Shown: positions 31,938-40,733 of the stretch, piece by piece | Position numbering within the stretch: position 1 is the first letter of the stretch | Layout of the letters: the number at the start of each line of letters is the position of its first letter | NCBI GenBank assembly: GCA_905182265.1 | Contig: CAJJAO010000015.1 | Span: 1 to 64,000, forward strand | Direction: 5' to 3' | DNA: 64,000 nucleotides | DNA from: a gamma proteobacterium HTCC2207 | Lineage (GTDB): Bacteria > Pseudomonadota > Gammaproteobacteria > Pseudomonadales > Porticoccaceae | Program-made: the position numbers and the translations under genes | The notes under the pieces: generated by a model | Databases searched by the model: none | Told to the model about the DNA's origin: nothing | What the model saw: only the letters and a program-made list of their open reading frames with translations

Positions 31938-33401
31938 TTAAACGCTCGTGACGCGAAGGACTTCTTCGACGGTGGTAACGCCCTGACGCACTAGGTCAAA
32001 GCCGGCCTCACGAATACTGGGTACACGCTGGCGAATGGACTCTTCTAGCTGTATTTCACCCGCATTTTCGTGGATCAATGACTGCAGTGGCGCATCAACG
32101 GTCACCAGTTCAAATAGCGCCTGACGGCCCGCAAAACCTGTGTTATTACACTCAGCACAGCCGTTAGAATGAAATATTTTTGCCCCTGATTTAAGGCTTA
32201 ATAGGCCGCGATTAAACTCGTCGGCAACCACTTCCTCGCGGCAATGGCTGCAAAGCTTGCGCAGCAAACGCTGGGAGACGATGCCACGCACCGTAGAGGC
32301 CAGCAAAAAGCTATCGACCCCGAGGTCTTGCAGCCTAGTTATGGCGCCAGCTGCGGTGTTGGTGTGCAAGGTGGATAGCACAAGATGTCCGGTCAAACTG
32401 GCTTGGGTGGCAATTTCGGCGGTCTCACCATCGCGAATCTCACCGATCAAAATCACATCTGGATCCTGTCGCAAAATAGCTCTTAGGCCCCGGGCAAACG
32501 TCATGCCGGCGCGCAAATTAATCTGGGTCTGGCTAATACCGGGCAAATCGTATTCCACCGGGTCTTCCACGGTCATGATATTGCGCTCTTGGCGATCCAT
32601 CTGCTGTAACGCGGCATAAAGAGTTGTGGTCTTACCGGAACCCGTCGGGCCCGTCACCAAGATAATGCCATGGGGCCGAGATACCAAATCTACTAGCTCT
32701 GCCTTGGTACTTGCGGGCATACCCAGATCATCGGTCTGTAATTTGCCTGCATCTTTGTCTAGCAGACGCATCACTACACGCTCACCATGACTTGAAGGCA
32801 TGGTCGAAATACGTAGATCAATACTGCGGCCTCCCAGCCGCACGCTCATGCGACCATCCTGAGGTAGACGTCTTTCGGCGATATCCAATTTGGACATCAC
32901 TTTTATGCGGGAAATAAGCAGGGGGGCAATCTGAATGGAGGGGCTTAAGACTGTTCTTAAAACGCCGTCGAGACGAAAACGCACGAGGGCTTCTTTTTCG
33001 TAGGGTTCTATATGAATATCTGAGGCGTTTTCTTTGAGGGACTCGGCCAATATGGCATTAAGCAGCCGTATGATGGGCGCGTCGTTTTCAGCATCCAGCA
33101 GGTCGCCAACTTCTTCTAACTCTGCAGCCGCTGATTCAAGGTCAACAAAGTCTTTAATATCTTCCATGACCGCTTCAGAGGAGCCCTGTTTACCGGCGTA
33201 AACCTGGCTTAATAACGCATCAAACTCTTCGTCAGCCACGCGGCTAACCGACAATTTTAATCCGGTGGCACGACTGACTTCGGCAATGGCCCAGTCCTGA
33301 GCATCTGGTGCCAGCAGCAGATTTCCCTTGTCGCTTTGCAACAATACTCGATTAGATCGAGCAAACTCATAGGGAAGTAACTCCAATGTATTCTGCGTCA
33401 T
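31938..33401 (-). CDS. gspE: Type II secretion ATPase GspE
   Basis: GspE is the cytoplasmic hexameric ATPase driving pseudopilus growth. The 487-aa protein has an N1E domain, the Asp box (LNAILAE...SDIHIEP, about residues 114-133), Walker A GPTGSGKTTT (251-260), Walker B with EIRDGETAEIATQ, a His box LVLSTLHTN, and a zinc-binding insert with two CxxC pairs (CSHC and CAEC, about 388-420). A strong GGAGG site precedes the ATG. It is the first gene of the operon; a plausible promoter lies in the 235 nt upstream. Confidence 0.96.
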   Translation of the reverse strand: MTQNTLELLPYEFARSNRVLLQSDKGNLLLAPDAQDWAIAEVSRATGLKLSVSRVADEEFDALLSQVYAGKQGSSEAVMEDIKDFVDLESAAAELEEVGDLLDAENDAPIIRLLNAILAESLKENASDIHIEPYEKEALVRFRLDGVLRTVLSPSIQIAPLLISRIKVMSKLDIAERRLPQDGRMSVRLGGRSIDLRISTMPSSHGERVVMRLLDKDAGKLQTDDLGMPASTKAELVDLVSRPHGIILVTGPTGSGKTTTLYAALQQMDRQERNIMTVEDPVEYDLPGISQTQINLRAGMTFARGLRAILRQDPDVILIGEIRDGETAEIATQASLTGHLVLSTLHTNTAAGAITRLQDLGVDSFLLASTVRGIVSQRLLRKLCSHCREEVVADEFNRGLLSLKSGAKIFHSNGCAECNNTGFAGRQALFELVTVDAPLQSLIHENAGEIQLEESIRQRVPSIREAGFDLVRQGVTTVEEVLRVTSV

Positions 33402-33637
33402 TCACAACCTCCGTTTAACCTGCTGCCAAACTCAAAAAAATGTAGAGATAATGCTAGATCCAGACTTTACCACAATCAGATATTAGTCTGGCGTTGTTAA
33501 GGCTTTATTACAGCGCAAATTTAGCCCATCTGAACTCGCGTCAGACGGCAAAAAAGAAAGCAATTTGGCAACCATACTGGCAATTGAACAAAACCTGAAC
33601 CAGACTCAGCTATCAACTAATCACTTGAAGACGCCTC

Positions 33638-34024
33638 ATGGAATACACCGCCATTATTATTTTAGTCGCTTTAATGCAGTTTACTTTCTTTACTATACGA
33701 ACAGGACTGGCGCGAATCACATATGGCGTTAAAGCCCCTAGCACAGCGGGCCATGAAACCTGGGAAAGACTCTATCGCATCCAGCAGAACACCATGGAAC
33801 AGCTGATTGTTTTTATCCCGGGAATGGTGATATTTGCAATGTACGTCAGCGAAACCTGGGCACTGCTGCCAGGCATTGTGTTTATTGTAGGGCGGGGGCT
33901 TTATTCTTTTAAGTACTTAAAAGATCCAGCGAGCAGAGTGTCAGGAATGGCGCTGACATTTTTAAGTACTATTGGCTTGGGTGTTGCCGGCTTGATTGGG
34001 CTTGGTTTAAGCCTCGCTGCCTGA
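33638..34024 (+). CDS. MAPEG family membrane protein
   Basis: This 128-aa protein has four predicted membrane helices (about residues 2-20, 60-80, 80-98 and 108-126) and the MAPEG-type loop between helices 1 and 2 with ETWERLYRIQQNTMEQL. Eukaryotic members are glutathione transferases/peroxidases and eicosanoid enzymes; the bacterial proteins are largely uncharacterised, so only the family is assigned. It is a single gene facing away from the gsp operon. Confidence 0.8.
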   Translation: MEYTAIIILVALMQFTFFTIRTGLARITYGVKAPSTAGHETWERLYRIQQNTMEQLIVFIPGMVIFAMYVSETWALLPGIVFIVGRGLYSFKYLKDPASRVSGMALTFLSTIGLGVAGLIGLGLSLAA

Positions 34025-34110
34025 CCTTTAATTTGCCAATTCTCCAAGTCACTCACTAACTCACTAATTCGTGTTTAAGCCTTTCAGCCAGCCGTTTGTT
34101 TGGCGCTTTT

Positions 34111-34449
34111 CTAGTCTTTGGCTGGCTTGCCGCTGGCCATACTAGGAAAGGGAAAGGGGCTGACATTGCTGCCAGCGGGGGCTTCTGTAATCTTGCAGGC
34201 GCCCTCTTTTTCAACTTCATCGATGCGCACAATTGACTGCATTGGAATAAAGCTGCGCTTAATGCCAGAGAATTCGTTTTTTAGCTTCTCTTCAGCAGGG
34301 TCGACAATCATCTGTGAGCGCTCACCAAAGATAAATTCCTCAACCTCAAGAAAGCCCCATAGATCGCTCTGAAACACATGCCGAGCATAGATTTCGTAGA
34401 CCTGTCCCTGATTGAAAAAAGTGATGCGGTAAATAGGTTCGCTTGCCAT
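34111..34449 (-). CDS. DUF1820 family protein
   Basis: This small soluble protein (112 aa from the ATG at 34449) starts MASEPIYRITFFNQGQVYEIYAR, the typical opening of the DUF1820 family. The family core GFLEVEEFIFGERSQMIVDPAEEKLKNEF is followed by IPMQSIVRIDEV. A longer reading (16 more residues) lacks family resemblance. The C-terminal 20 residues are Pro/Ser-rich. It lies divergent from miaB, which is a conserved neighbour in many Pseudomonas-like genomes as far as I recall. The function is unknown. Confidence 0.8.
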   Translation of the reverse strand: MASEPIYRITFFNQGQVYEIYARHVFQSDLWGFLEVEEFIFGERSQMIVDPAEEKLKNEFSGIKRSFIPMQSIVRIDEVEKEGACKITEAPAGSNVSPFPFPSMASGKPAKD

Positions 34450-34524
34450 GAATAGCCTGCACAATACAGTAGTAATTTGTCGACGGCATGATACCACAAC
34501 CGCCTTTTAGAACACTGCATAATT

Positions 34525-34553
34525 GTTGCGCATTGGCCCCGCAGGGCTATAAT
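34525..34553 (+). promoter_or_regulatory. Candidate sigma-70 promoter of miaB
   Basis: A perfect TATAAT (34548-34553) lies about 38 nt before the miaB start codon. The -35 position (TTG-containing GTTGCG region, 34525-34530) is weak. Expected start near 34560. Confidence 0.45.
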
Positions 34554-34591
34554 GCCAGCCCTTTATAGCGCCACAAAGAATGACCTATTAG

Positions 34592-35929
34592 ATGACTGCA
34601 AAAACGGTTAAAAAGCTTCATATCGTGACCCATGGCTGCCAGATGAATGAGTATGATTCGGCGCGCATGCAAGATCTGCTTGGCGATAGCCACGACATGG
34701 TGCCCACCGACAATGCCCAGGAAGCTGATGTTATTCTGCTCAACACCTGCTCGATTCGCGAAAAGGCCCAAGAAAAAGTCTTTCACCAGTTAGGCCGCTG
34801 GAAGCACCTTAAAGAAGCTAACCCTGATCTAGTGATCGGTGTGGGCGGCTGTGTTGCCAGCCAAGAGGGCGCAGCTATCGCCAAAAGGGCCCCGTTTGTA
34901 GATGTAATCTTTGGGCCCCAAACATTGCATCGTCTGCCAGAGATGATGGAGACCCGTAAAAATAACGGTACGGTTGTTGTCGATATCAGCTTTCCAGAAA
35001 TTGAGAAGTTTGACCGCCTGCCGACCCCAGAAGCCCAAGGTGCAAGCGCCTTTGTTTCGATTATGGAAGGCTGCTCCAAATACTGTACTTTTTGCGTAGT
35101 GCCCTACACCAGGGGCGAAGAAGTGAGCCGGCCTATGGCTGATGTACTCACAGAAATTGCCGAGCTGGCTGCCCAAGGTGTTCGCGAAGTGAACCTGCTA
35201 GGCCAGAACGTTAACGCCTTTCGCGGTGACATGCCCGACGGCTCTATCTGCGACTTTGCCGAATTATTGCCCTATGTGGCTGATATCGAAGGTATAGACC
35301 GCATTCGCTACACCACTAGCCATCCCGTGGAATTCTCTGACGCATTGATTGATGTCTACGACCGCGTGCCAGAGCTGGTGAGTCACCTGCACCTGCCCGT
35401 ACAGAGCGGGTCTGACCGCATTTTGATGGCAATGAAACGCGGCCATACAGCGATTGAGTACAAGTCTAAAATTCGGCGCCTGCGTGCCCGTCGGCCAGAT
35501 ATTAGTATTTCATCTGACTTTATTATTGGTTTCCCCGGTGAAAGCGAAGACGATTTTGCGGCGACCATGAAACTCATTGAAGAGATCGGTTTTGACACCT
35601 CATTTAGCTTTATTTATAGCGCTCGCCCCGGCACCCCCGCTGCAGAGTTAGAGGACAACACCAGCGAAGAGACTAAAAAGCAGCGTCTTAAGATTCTTCA
35701 GGACCGTATTAGTCAAAATGCTTCGGAAATCAGCCGCCGCATGGTGGGGACCCGTGCCAAACTTTTGGTCACTGGTATCAGCAAGAAGGACCCTGGGCAG
35801 CTACAGGGCCGCACAGAGAATAACCGCGTGGTTAACTTTCGTTGCGATGACCACAGCCTAATTGGCCAGTTTGCTGAGGCCGAGATCACTGAAGCCCTGC
35901 CAAACAGCCTGCGTGGCAACCTTATTTAG
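34592..35929 (+). CDS. miaB: tRNA-2-methylthio-N6-isopentenyladenosine methylthiotransferase MiaB
   Basis: MiaB adds the methylthio group to i6A37 of tRNAs that read UNN codons. The 445-aa protein has the N-terminal MTTase domain with three cluster-binding Cys (in [25 protein letters not shown]), the radical-SAM CxxxCxxC in [16 protein letters not shown], and a C-terminal TRAM domain (about 380-445). A TATAAT hexamer at 34548 probably drives it. It is followed by the ybeZ-ybeY-ybeX-lnt cluster, the same order as in E. coli. Confidence 0.97.
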   Translation: MTAKTVKKLHIVTHGCQMNEYDSARMQDLLGDSHDMVPTDNAQEADVILLNTCSIREKAQEKVFHQLGRWKHLKEANPDLVIGVGGCVASQEGAAIAKRAPFVDVIFGPQTLHRLPEMMETRKNNGTVVVDISFPEIEKFDRLPTPEAQGASAFVSIMEGCSKYCTFCVVPYTRGEEVSRPMADVLTEIAELAAQGVREVNLLGQNVNAFRGDMPDGSICDFAELLPYVADIEGIDRIRYTTSHPVEFSDALIDVYDRVPELVSHLHLPVQSGSDRILMAMKRGHTAIEYKSKIRRLRARRPDISISSDFIIGFPGESEDDFAATMKLIEEIGFDTSFSFIYSARPGTPAAELEDNTSEETKKQRLKILQDRISQNASEISRRMVGTRAKLLVTGISKKDPGQLQGRTENNRVVNFRCDDHSLIGQFAEAEITEALPNSLRGNLI

Positions 35930-36052
35930 TCTCAAAATCTGTCCTTAAAGGGCTGTTTCTCGCGCCATGTCGGGTATAAAAAAGTTTACCCTTTTCCATA
36001 GTTCGCGCTATGCTACAAATATAACTATTACGAAAAGGCTTTAAAGCACCTA

Positions 36053-37063
36053 TTGAAACGATTGGATAATCAACCATCAGCCTACAGCATCACTCTCGAG
36101 CCAAACGATGCTCGTCGTCTCGCCCTTCTATGCGGTCAATTTGATGAAAACCTTCGCCTAATCGAACAGCGGTTAAACGTTGAAATTCGCTCGCGCGATA
36201 ATTTCTTTGCTGTTTACGGTGATACTGATGTTTCCCAGCGTGCTGCCAACGTCATCTACAACCTCTATCAGGACACCGCCCACTGCGTGGACCTATCCCC
36301 TGAAGAAGTCCACCTACACCTTCGCCAACACGAGAGAGCGACGCCTATGACTCAACCTGCCAGCAATCTGCAGTCTGCCGATAATGTTGAAAACTTCTCG
36401 GTGATACGCACCAAAAAAGGCAACATTAAGCCACGAGGCTTGAACCAGCAGCGCTATGTGCGCTCGATTCAAACCCATGATATTAACTTTGGTATTGGCC
36501 CGGCCGGTACCGGTAAAACCTATTTGGCGGTTGCCTGTGCAGTGGAAGCGCTACTGAGAGACGAAGTTGAGCGTATTCTACTGGTGAGACCTGCGGTTGA
36601 AGCTGGCGAGAGACTTGGGTTTTTGCCTGGTGATCTGGCACAAAAAGTGGATCCCTACCTGCGGCCTCTCTATGACGCCCTGCACGAGATGCTTGGCTTT
36701 GAAGCGGTAGCAAAATTTCAGGAACGCAATGTTATCGAGATAGCACCCCTCGCCTACATGCGCGGCCGCACTCTAAATGGTGCCTATATTATTCTCGACG
36801 AGAGTCAAAACACTACTAGGGAGCAAATGAAAATGTTCCTGACGCGTATTGGCTTTGGCTCAACAGCGGTTATCACTGGCGATATGTCACAGATCGACCT
36901 GCCTCGAGGCGTTAGCTCGGGTCTGGTACACGCCTGTGAAGTACTGAAAGACGTCGAAGAAATTAGCTTTACCCACTTCGAATCACGGGACGTAGTTCGC
37001 CACCCCATTGTGCAGAGCATTGTCGACGCTTACGAAAGCTATGAAAAAGGCGCTGAACAGTAA
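36053..37063 (+). CDS. ybeZ: PhoH-like ATPase YbeZ
   Basis: This 336-aa PhoH-family NTPase is associated with YbeY and ribosome/RNA metabolism. The Walker A GPAGTGKTYLAVACAVEALL lies near residues 147-166 and the Walker B in AYIILDESQNTT. The N-terminus has a KH-like region (about 10-100). The start is a TTG; no ATG or GTG lies closer to the expected N-terminus. ybeY follows 3 nt downstream. About 50 nt upstream, TATGCT (36009-36014) might be a -10 element. Confidence 0.92.
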   Translation: MKRLDNQPSAYSITLEPNDARRLALLCGQFDENLRLIEQRLNVEIRSRDNFFAVYGDTDVSQRAANVIYNLYQDTAHCVDLSPEEVHLHLRQHERATPMTQPASNLQSADNVENFSVIRTKKGNIKPRGLNQQRYVRSIQTHDINFGIGPAGTGKTYLAVACAVEALLRDEVERILLVRPAVEAGERLGFLPGDLAQKVDPYLRPLYDALHEMLGFEAVAKFQERNVIEIAPLAYMRGRTLNGAYIILDESQNTTREQMKMFLTRIGFGSTAVITGDMSQIDLPRGVSSGLVHACEVLKDVEEISFTHFESRDVVRHPIVQSIVDAYESYEKGAEQ

Positions 37064-37066
37064 CCC

Positions 37067-37597
37067 ATGACTATTTCAATCGACATTCAGATGGCTTGTA
37101 GCTCTCAAGAAGGGCTTGAAGAAGCCCCTGAAGAAGACAGTATGCGGCGCTGGGTTCGCGCAGCACTTCGCAACGAGCGAGAGACTGTCGAGCTCAGTGT
37201 ACGAATTGTCGATGAACAAGAAAGCGCGACGCTAAACCAACAGTATCGCGGTAAAACAGGGCCCACTAACGTCCTCTCCTTTCCCTTTGACGCTGTTACG
37301 CCAGAGCCACTGCCAATATTAGGCGATCTGGTTATCTGTGCGCCTGTAGTTGCCCGGGAAGCCTCTGAACAACATAAAACTCTCGATGCCCACTGGGCCC
37401 ATATGTGCGTCCATGGTGTTCTGCACCTGCTGGGCTATGATCATATGGGAGACCGAGATGCTGAGGTCATGGAAGCTCTGGAAACCACTATTTTATTGGG
37501 CTTGGGTTATCCCGCGCCCTACTCTTATGACGAGTGCTCTTCTTTAAAACAGTCTTTACAAGAGCCTGAAACCTATTCTGACAGCGAAGAACAATAA
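37067..37597 (+). CDS. ybeY: Endoribonuclease YbeY (rRNA maturation factor)
   Basis: YbeY is a single-strand endoribonuclease involved in 16S rRNA 3' maturation and ribosome quality control. The zinc motif H-x3-H-x5-H is present as HGVLHLLGYDH (about residues 124-134), preceded by the conserved TNVLSFPF. The 176-aa protein has a C-terminal acidic extension of about 25 residues (SDSEEQ) beyond the usual end. The gene lies between ybeZ and ybeX with 2-3 nt gaps. Confidence 0.95.
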   Translation: MTISIDIQMACSSQEGLEEAPEEDSMRRWVRAALRNERETVELSVRIVDEQESATLNQQYRGKTGPTNVLSFPFDAVTPEPLPILGDLVICAPVVAREASEQHKTLDAHWAHMCVHGVLHLLGYDHMGDRDAEVMEALETTILLGLGYPAPYSYDECSSLKQSLQEPETYSDSEEQ

Positions 37598-37599
37598 TA

Positions 37600-38439
37600 A
37601 TGAACGAAGAAATACCCAGTAACGGCCAAGATCGCTCCCTGCTCAAAAAAATCGGCAGAGCTTTTTCGGCTAACCCCAGCAGCACTGACGAAGTAGCAGA
37701 CATACTGCGCAGCGCTGAAAACGAATCCATTATTGATGCCAGTGCGCTACAGATAATGGAGGGTGCTCTAAAAGTCGCCGATATGCAGGCCCGAGAAATT
37801 ATGATTCCTCGGTCACAGATCAATGTGATCGAAGAAGACTTTACCCTCGAGCATATTTTGGAACTGGTGATTCAGTCTCAGCACTCTCGCTTTCCTGTCG
37901 TAGGCGAGTCGTCCGATGATGTTCTAGGTATTTTGCTGGCCAAGGAGCTTTTGCCTCTGCTGCTGTCAGGCAAAGAGTCCTTTGACCTAAAAAGCCTACT
38001 GCGCCCTGCGACTATTATCCCCGAGAGTAAGCGCCTAAATATTTTGCTCCAGGAATTTCGTGAGCAACGCTACCATATGGCCATCGTTGTAGATGAGTAC
38101 GGCGGCGTTTCTGGCCTGCTCACTATTGAAGACGTACTGGAAGAGATTGTCGGAGAAATTGAAGACGAAACCGACGAGCACGAAGCTGAGCAAATTCGTA
38201 AGATCGACGACAACCTCTACAGCGTTGAAGCGATTACCGAAATTGACGATTTTAATGAATTTTTTGATCTGGGTTTTTCTGACGACGAATTTGATACGGT
38301 CGGTGGGCTTGTGGTTCATGCCTTTGGGCACCTGCCAAAGATAGGCGAAAGTACCAGCATTGAGAATTTTGACTTTAAAGTGATTGATGGCGACAACCGC
38401 AAGATCAACCTCCTTGAAGTCAGCAAAAAAGCCTTATGA
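37600..38439 (+). CDS. ybeX: CBS-domain transporter-associated protein YbeX/CorC
   Basis: This 279-aa cytoplasmic protein has a pair of CBS domains (about residues 65-190, beginning [16 protein letters not shown]) and a C-terminal CorC/HlyC domain (about 205-277). It has been linked to magnesium/cobalt efflux and, more recently, to ribosome homeostasis. It follows ybeY by 2 nt and precedes lnt by 13 nt, within the conserved ybeZYX-lnt operon. No membrane segment is visible. Confidence 0.92.
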   Translation: MNEEIPSNGQDRSLLKKIGRAFSANPSSTDEVADILRSAENESIIDASALQIMEGALKVADMQAREIMIPRSQINVIEEDFTLEHILELVIQSQHSRFPVVGESSDDVLGILLAKELLPLLLSGKESFDLKSLLRPATIIPESKRLNILLQEFREQRYHMAIVVDEYGGVSGLLTIEDVLEEIVGEIEDETDEHEAEQIRKIDDNLYSVEAITEIDDFNEFFDLGFSDDEFDTVGGLVVHAFGHLPKIGESTSIENFDFKVIDGDNRKINLLEVSKKAL

Positions 38440-38452
38440 CAAAGCTGCTCTA

Positions 38453-39979
38453 ATGACTTTAAACCGAGGACAGATGTTTCTGGCGCTGTTTGCGTCTGGT
38501 GCATTAATGCCCCTGGCTTTGGCGCCCTTCTCTATCTGGCCCATTGCAGCTCTCAGCATCGCCGCACTGTTTTGGGCCCTAGAAGATCAAACCCGCAAAC
38601 AAGCATTTATCAAAGCCAGTATCTTTGGTTTTGGTTTGTTTTTTGCTGGGGTTAGCTGGGTCTATGTGAGCATTCATGACCATGGCTATATCGCTGCCCC
38701 CCTGGCCTTTTTCGGCACCACATTATTCTGTTTGTTTCTGGCCCTTATCTTTGCCCTACCCTTTATTCTTAGTGCCCTGATACCCAGAACCCCTAGTGCA
38801 TTTATACTAGGGCTACCCGCTATCTGGGTACTTAGCGAATGGCTACGAGGCTGGATATTTACCGGGTTTCCTTGGCTATATGCCGGCTATAGCCATACCG
38901 ATACCTGGCTCAATGGCTGGGCTCCCGTAGGCGGCGTGCTGTTACTGAGTTATGTCACCGCTCTCGCCGGTGCCGTGATCGCCCAACTCATGTTGGGTCG
39001 ACGAAGTGAACGTAGTACTGTTGCGGCCGCTAGCCTAGTTATCGTGCTGACAGTCGGCGGCTATGGCATGCAAAAAATCGACTGGACTGTGCCTACAGGC
39101 AATGAGCTGTCAGTGGTTCTAATACAGCCCAATATACAACAGGAAGATAGATGGTCCCTGGTGGAACAGGACAGCATTCTCGATAAACTCGCCCAACAGA
39201 CCAAACCCCATTGGGGCGCCGATATTATTATTTGGCCCGAGGGCGCTATTCCTGCGCTGCCAAGGCAAATCATGGACTACCTATTAGAAATCGATGCCCA
39301 GGCTAAAGTGAACCAAACCGCCCTATTAACCGGTATACCTACGCAGGATGCACAGAATAGGCGCTACTACAATTCGATGCTGGCGCTGGGCGATTCTAGG
39401 GGCCAATACGATAAAACCAGACTTGTGCCTTTTGGCGAATATGTTCCTCTAGAAAATGTATTGCGGGGTGTGAATCAATTTTTTGATCTGCCTATGTCTT
39501 CTTTTTCACTGGGAGCCTCAGAGCAGCCACTGCTGTCAGCCAAGGGTGAATCAATCGCCACGGCCATTTGCTACGAAATCGCCTACCCGAATCTGGTCGC
39601 CAATACTGCAGCCAACGCGACTATGATTTTAACGGTCAGTAATGATGCATGGTTTGGCCGTTCCATTGCACCGCAGCAACATATGCAAATGGCACGTATG
39701 CGCGCTATTGAAAATGCTAAACCATTGATGCGAGGCACCAACAATGGGGTAACCGCGCTGGTGGATCACCAGGGGCGAATTTACCAACAGCTAGAGCAGT
39801 TTACTGTTGGCGAGTTAAGCGGCACTATTGCTCCTAGAGCGGGCAAGACGATATTTACACAGCTGGGCAGTTGGCCCACTGTGATTGTTTGTTTAATAAT
39901 ATGTTTTGGCCTAGTAATTATGCCTAGTGCCTTGATGCGTCGTCGGGGCTTTAAATCTAAGACAGCCGCAGGCGCTTAA
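38453..39979 (+). CDS. lnt: Apolipoprotein N-acyltransferase Lnt
   Basis: Lnt adds the third acyl chain to lipoproteins in the inner membrane. I take the ATG at 38453 (508 aa), just after ybeX ends; an upstream ATG at 38384 would overlap ybeX by 56 nt. About six N-terminal membrane helices (to residue about 195) are followed by a nitrilase-like periplasmic domain. The catalytic triad is visible as Glu in WPEGAIPALP, Lys in YDKTRLVPFGEYVP and Cys in TAICYEIAYP. A final membrane helix precedes the C-terminus. The last codons (TAAGA) are a repeat unit copied three more times past the stop. Confidence 0.95.
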   Translation: MTLNRGQMFLALFASGALMPLALAPFSIWPIAALSIAALFWALEDQTRKQAFIKASIFGFGLFFAGVSWVYVSIHDHGYIAAPLAFFGTTLFCLFLALIFALPFILSALIPRTPSAFILGLPAIWVLSEWLRGWIFTGFPWLYAGYSHTDTWLNGWAPVGGVLLLSYVTALAGAVIAQLMLGRRSERSTVAAASLVIVLTVGGYGMQKIDWTVPTGNELSVVLIQPNIQQEDRWSLVEQDSILDKLAQQTKPHWGADIIIWPEGAIPALPRQIMDYLLEIDAQAKVNQTALLTGIPTQDAQNRRYYNSMLALGDSRGQYDKTRLVPFGEYVPLENVLRGVNQFFDLPMSSFSLGASEQPLLSAKGESIATAICYEIAYPNLVANTAANATMILTVSNDAWFGRSIAPQQHMQMARMRAIENAKPLMRGTNNGVTALVDHQGRIYQQLEQFTVGELSGTIAPRAGKTIFTQLGSWPTVIVCLIICFGLVIMPSALMRRRGFKSKTAAGA

Positions 39980-40052
39980 GCAAGGCCGCTGCAGGTGATC
40001 TTAAGTAAGGGCAGCCGCAGGCGCTTAACCTAGAGCAACCGTAGGTGTTCTC
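39962..40052 (+). repeat. Four-unit degenerate repeat across the lnt stop codon
   Basis: Units start at 39965 (coding, GCCGCAGGCGCTTAA including the stop), 39985, 40014 and 40038. The unit at 40014 repeats the coding one for 15 nt; the others are degenerate. They fill most of the gap between lnt and the peroxiredoxin gene. Confidence 0.75.
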
Positions 40053-40096
40053 GATTTCAAGCAGGCGCAATAAAAATAACTAAAAAGGAAACCACC

Positions 40097-40633
40097 ATGA
40101 AAACAACAACATTATTCATAAAATTAATGCTTTCGATGACCTTGGCTCTGTCGGCAACGGTTGGCGCTCTAGAAGTTGGCGATCAGGCCCCTGCCTTTTC
40201 ATTGCAAGCAACAGACGGCAAAACCTATAGCTTGGAGCAGTTCCATGACAAGCAAGCCATTGTTATTGCTTGGTACCCACAGGCATTTACCAGTGGCTGT
40301 ACCATTGAATGTAAATCTCTGGCGCAAAATGGGCATCTTTTAAAGCGTCTCGATGTTACCTACTTTATGGCCAGCGTCGATGCCCTAGAAAAAAATAAAG
40401 CCTTCGCTGAAGAGAATGAAGCGGACTTCCCACTGCTGAGTGACCCGAGCAAAGAAGTTGCCACTGCCTACGATGTACTGGCTTTTTATGGCATGCCAAA
40501 GCGCCATACCTTTTACATTGGCAAAGACGGTAAAATCCTATTTATCGACCGTAAAATCAATGCCGCTACCTCGGCAGAAGATATGGCCGCTAAACTAGAA
40601 GAGCTGGGTATTCCCGAAAGACAGGCCAGCTAA
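40097..40633 (+). CDS. Exported thiol peroxidase of the AhpC/TSA-Bcp type
   Basis: This 178-aa peroxiredoxin has a signal peptide (about residues 1-24, MKTTTLFIKLMLSMTLALSA), so it should act in the periplasm; most Bcp/PrxQ proteins are cytoplasmic. The peroxidatic motif P-x3-T-x2-C is visible in YPQAFTSGC (about 55-63), and a second Cys follows four residues later (CTIEC), one residue closer than in E. coli Bcp. WYPQAFT, HTFYIGKDGKI and FIDRKI fit the family. The start has an AAAGGAAAC site. The electron donor is unknown. Confidence 0.85.
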   Translation: MKTTTLFIKLMLSMTLALSATVGALEVGDQAPAFSLQATDGKTYSLEQFHDKQAIVIAWYPQAFTSGCTIECKSLAQNGHLLKRLDVTYFMASVDALEKNKAFAEENEADFPLLSDPSKEVATAYDVLAFYGMPKRHTFYIGKDGKILFIDRKINAATSAEDMAAKLEELGIPERQAS

Positions 40634-40651
40634 AAACAACAGGCTGCCATG

Positions 40652-40677
40652 GCCACTCTAACTGCTGTTAGAGTGGC
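40652..40677. other. 11-bp perfect hairpin between peroxiredoxin gene and leuS
   Basis: GCCACTCTAAC and GTTAGAGTGGC form a perfect 11-bp stem with a 4-nt loop. No T-run follows on either strand, so it is not a standard intrinsic terminator; it may terminate by another route, protect the mRNA 3' end, or be a protein site. Confidence 0.6.
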
Positions 40678-40694
40678 TCCACTTCCCCTATAAT
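40666..40694 (+). promoter_or_regulatory. Candidate sigma-70 promoter of leuS
   Basis: A perfect TATAAT (40689-40694) lies 39 nt upstream of the leuS start codon. The -35 region (TGTTAG at 17-bp spacing) is poor and lies within the 3' arm of a hairpin. Confidence 0.4.
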
Positions 40695-40733
40695 TCACGG
40701 CTATTCAGCAAACCCTATAAGCAGTGAATTTTC

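Noticed and set aside
20565..33401. Type IV pilus locus
   Set aside because: gspC, gspL, gspM, gspK and a single GspE-type ATPase with no pilT, pilM-Q or PilA-type genes identify a type II secretion system.
40652..40677. Intrinsic terminator upstream of leuS
   Set aside because: The hairpin is perfect but no T-run follows on either strand; it is listed only as a hairpin.
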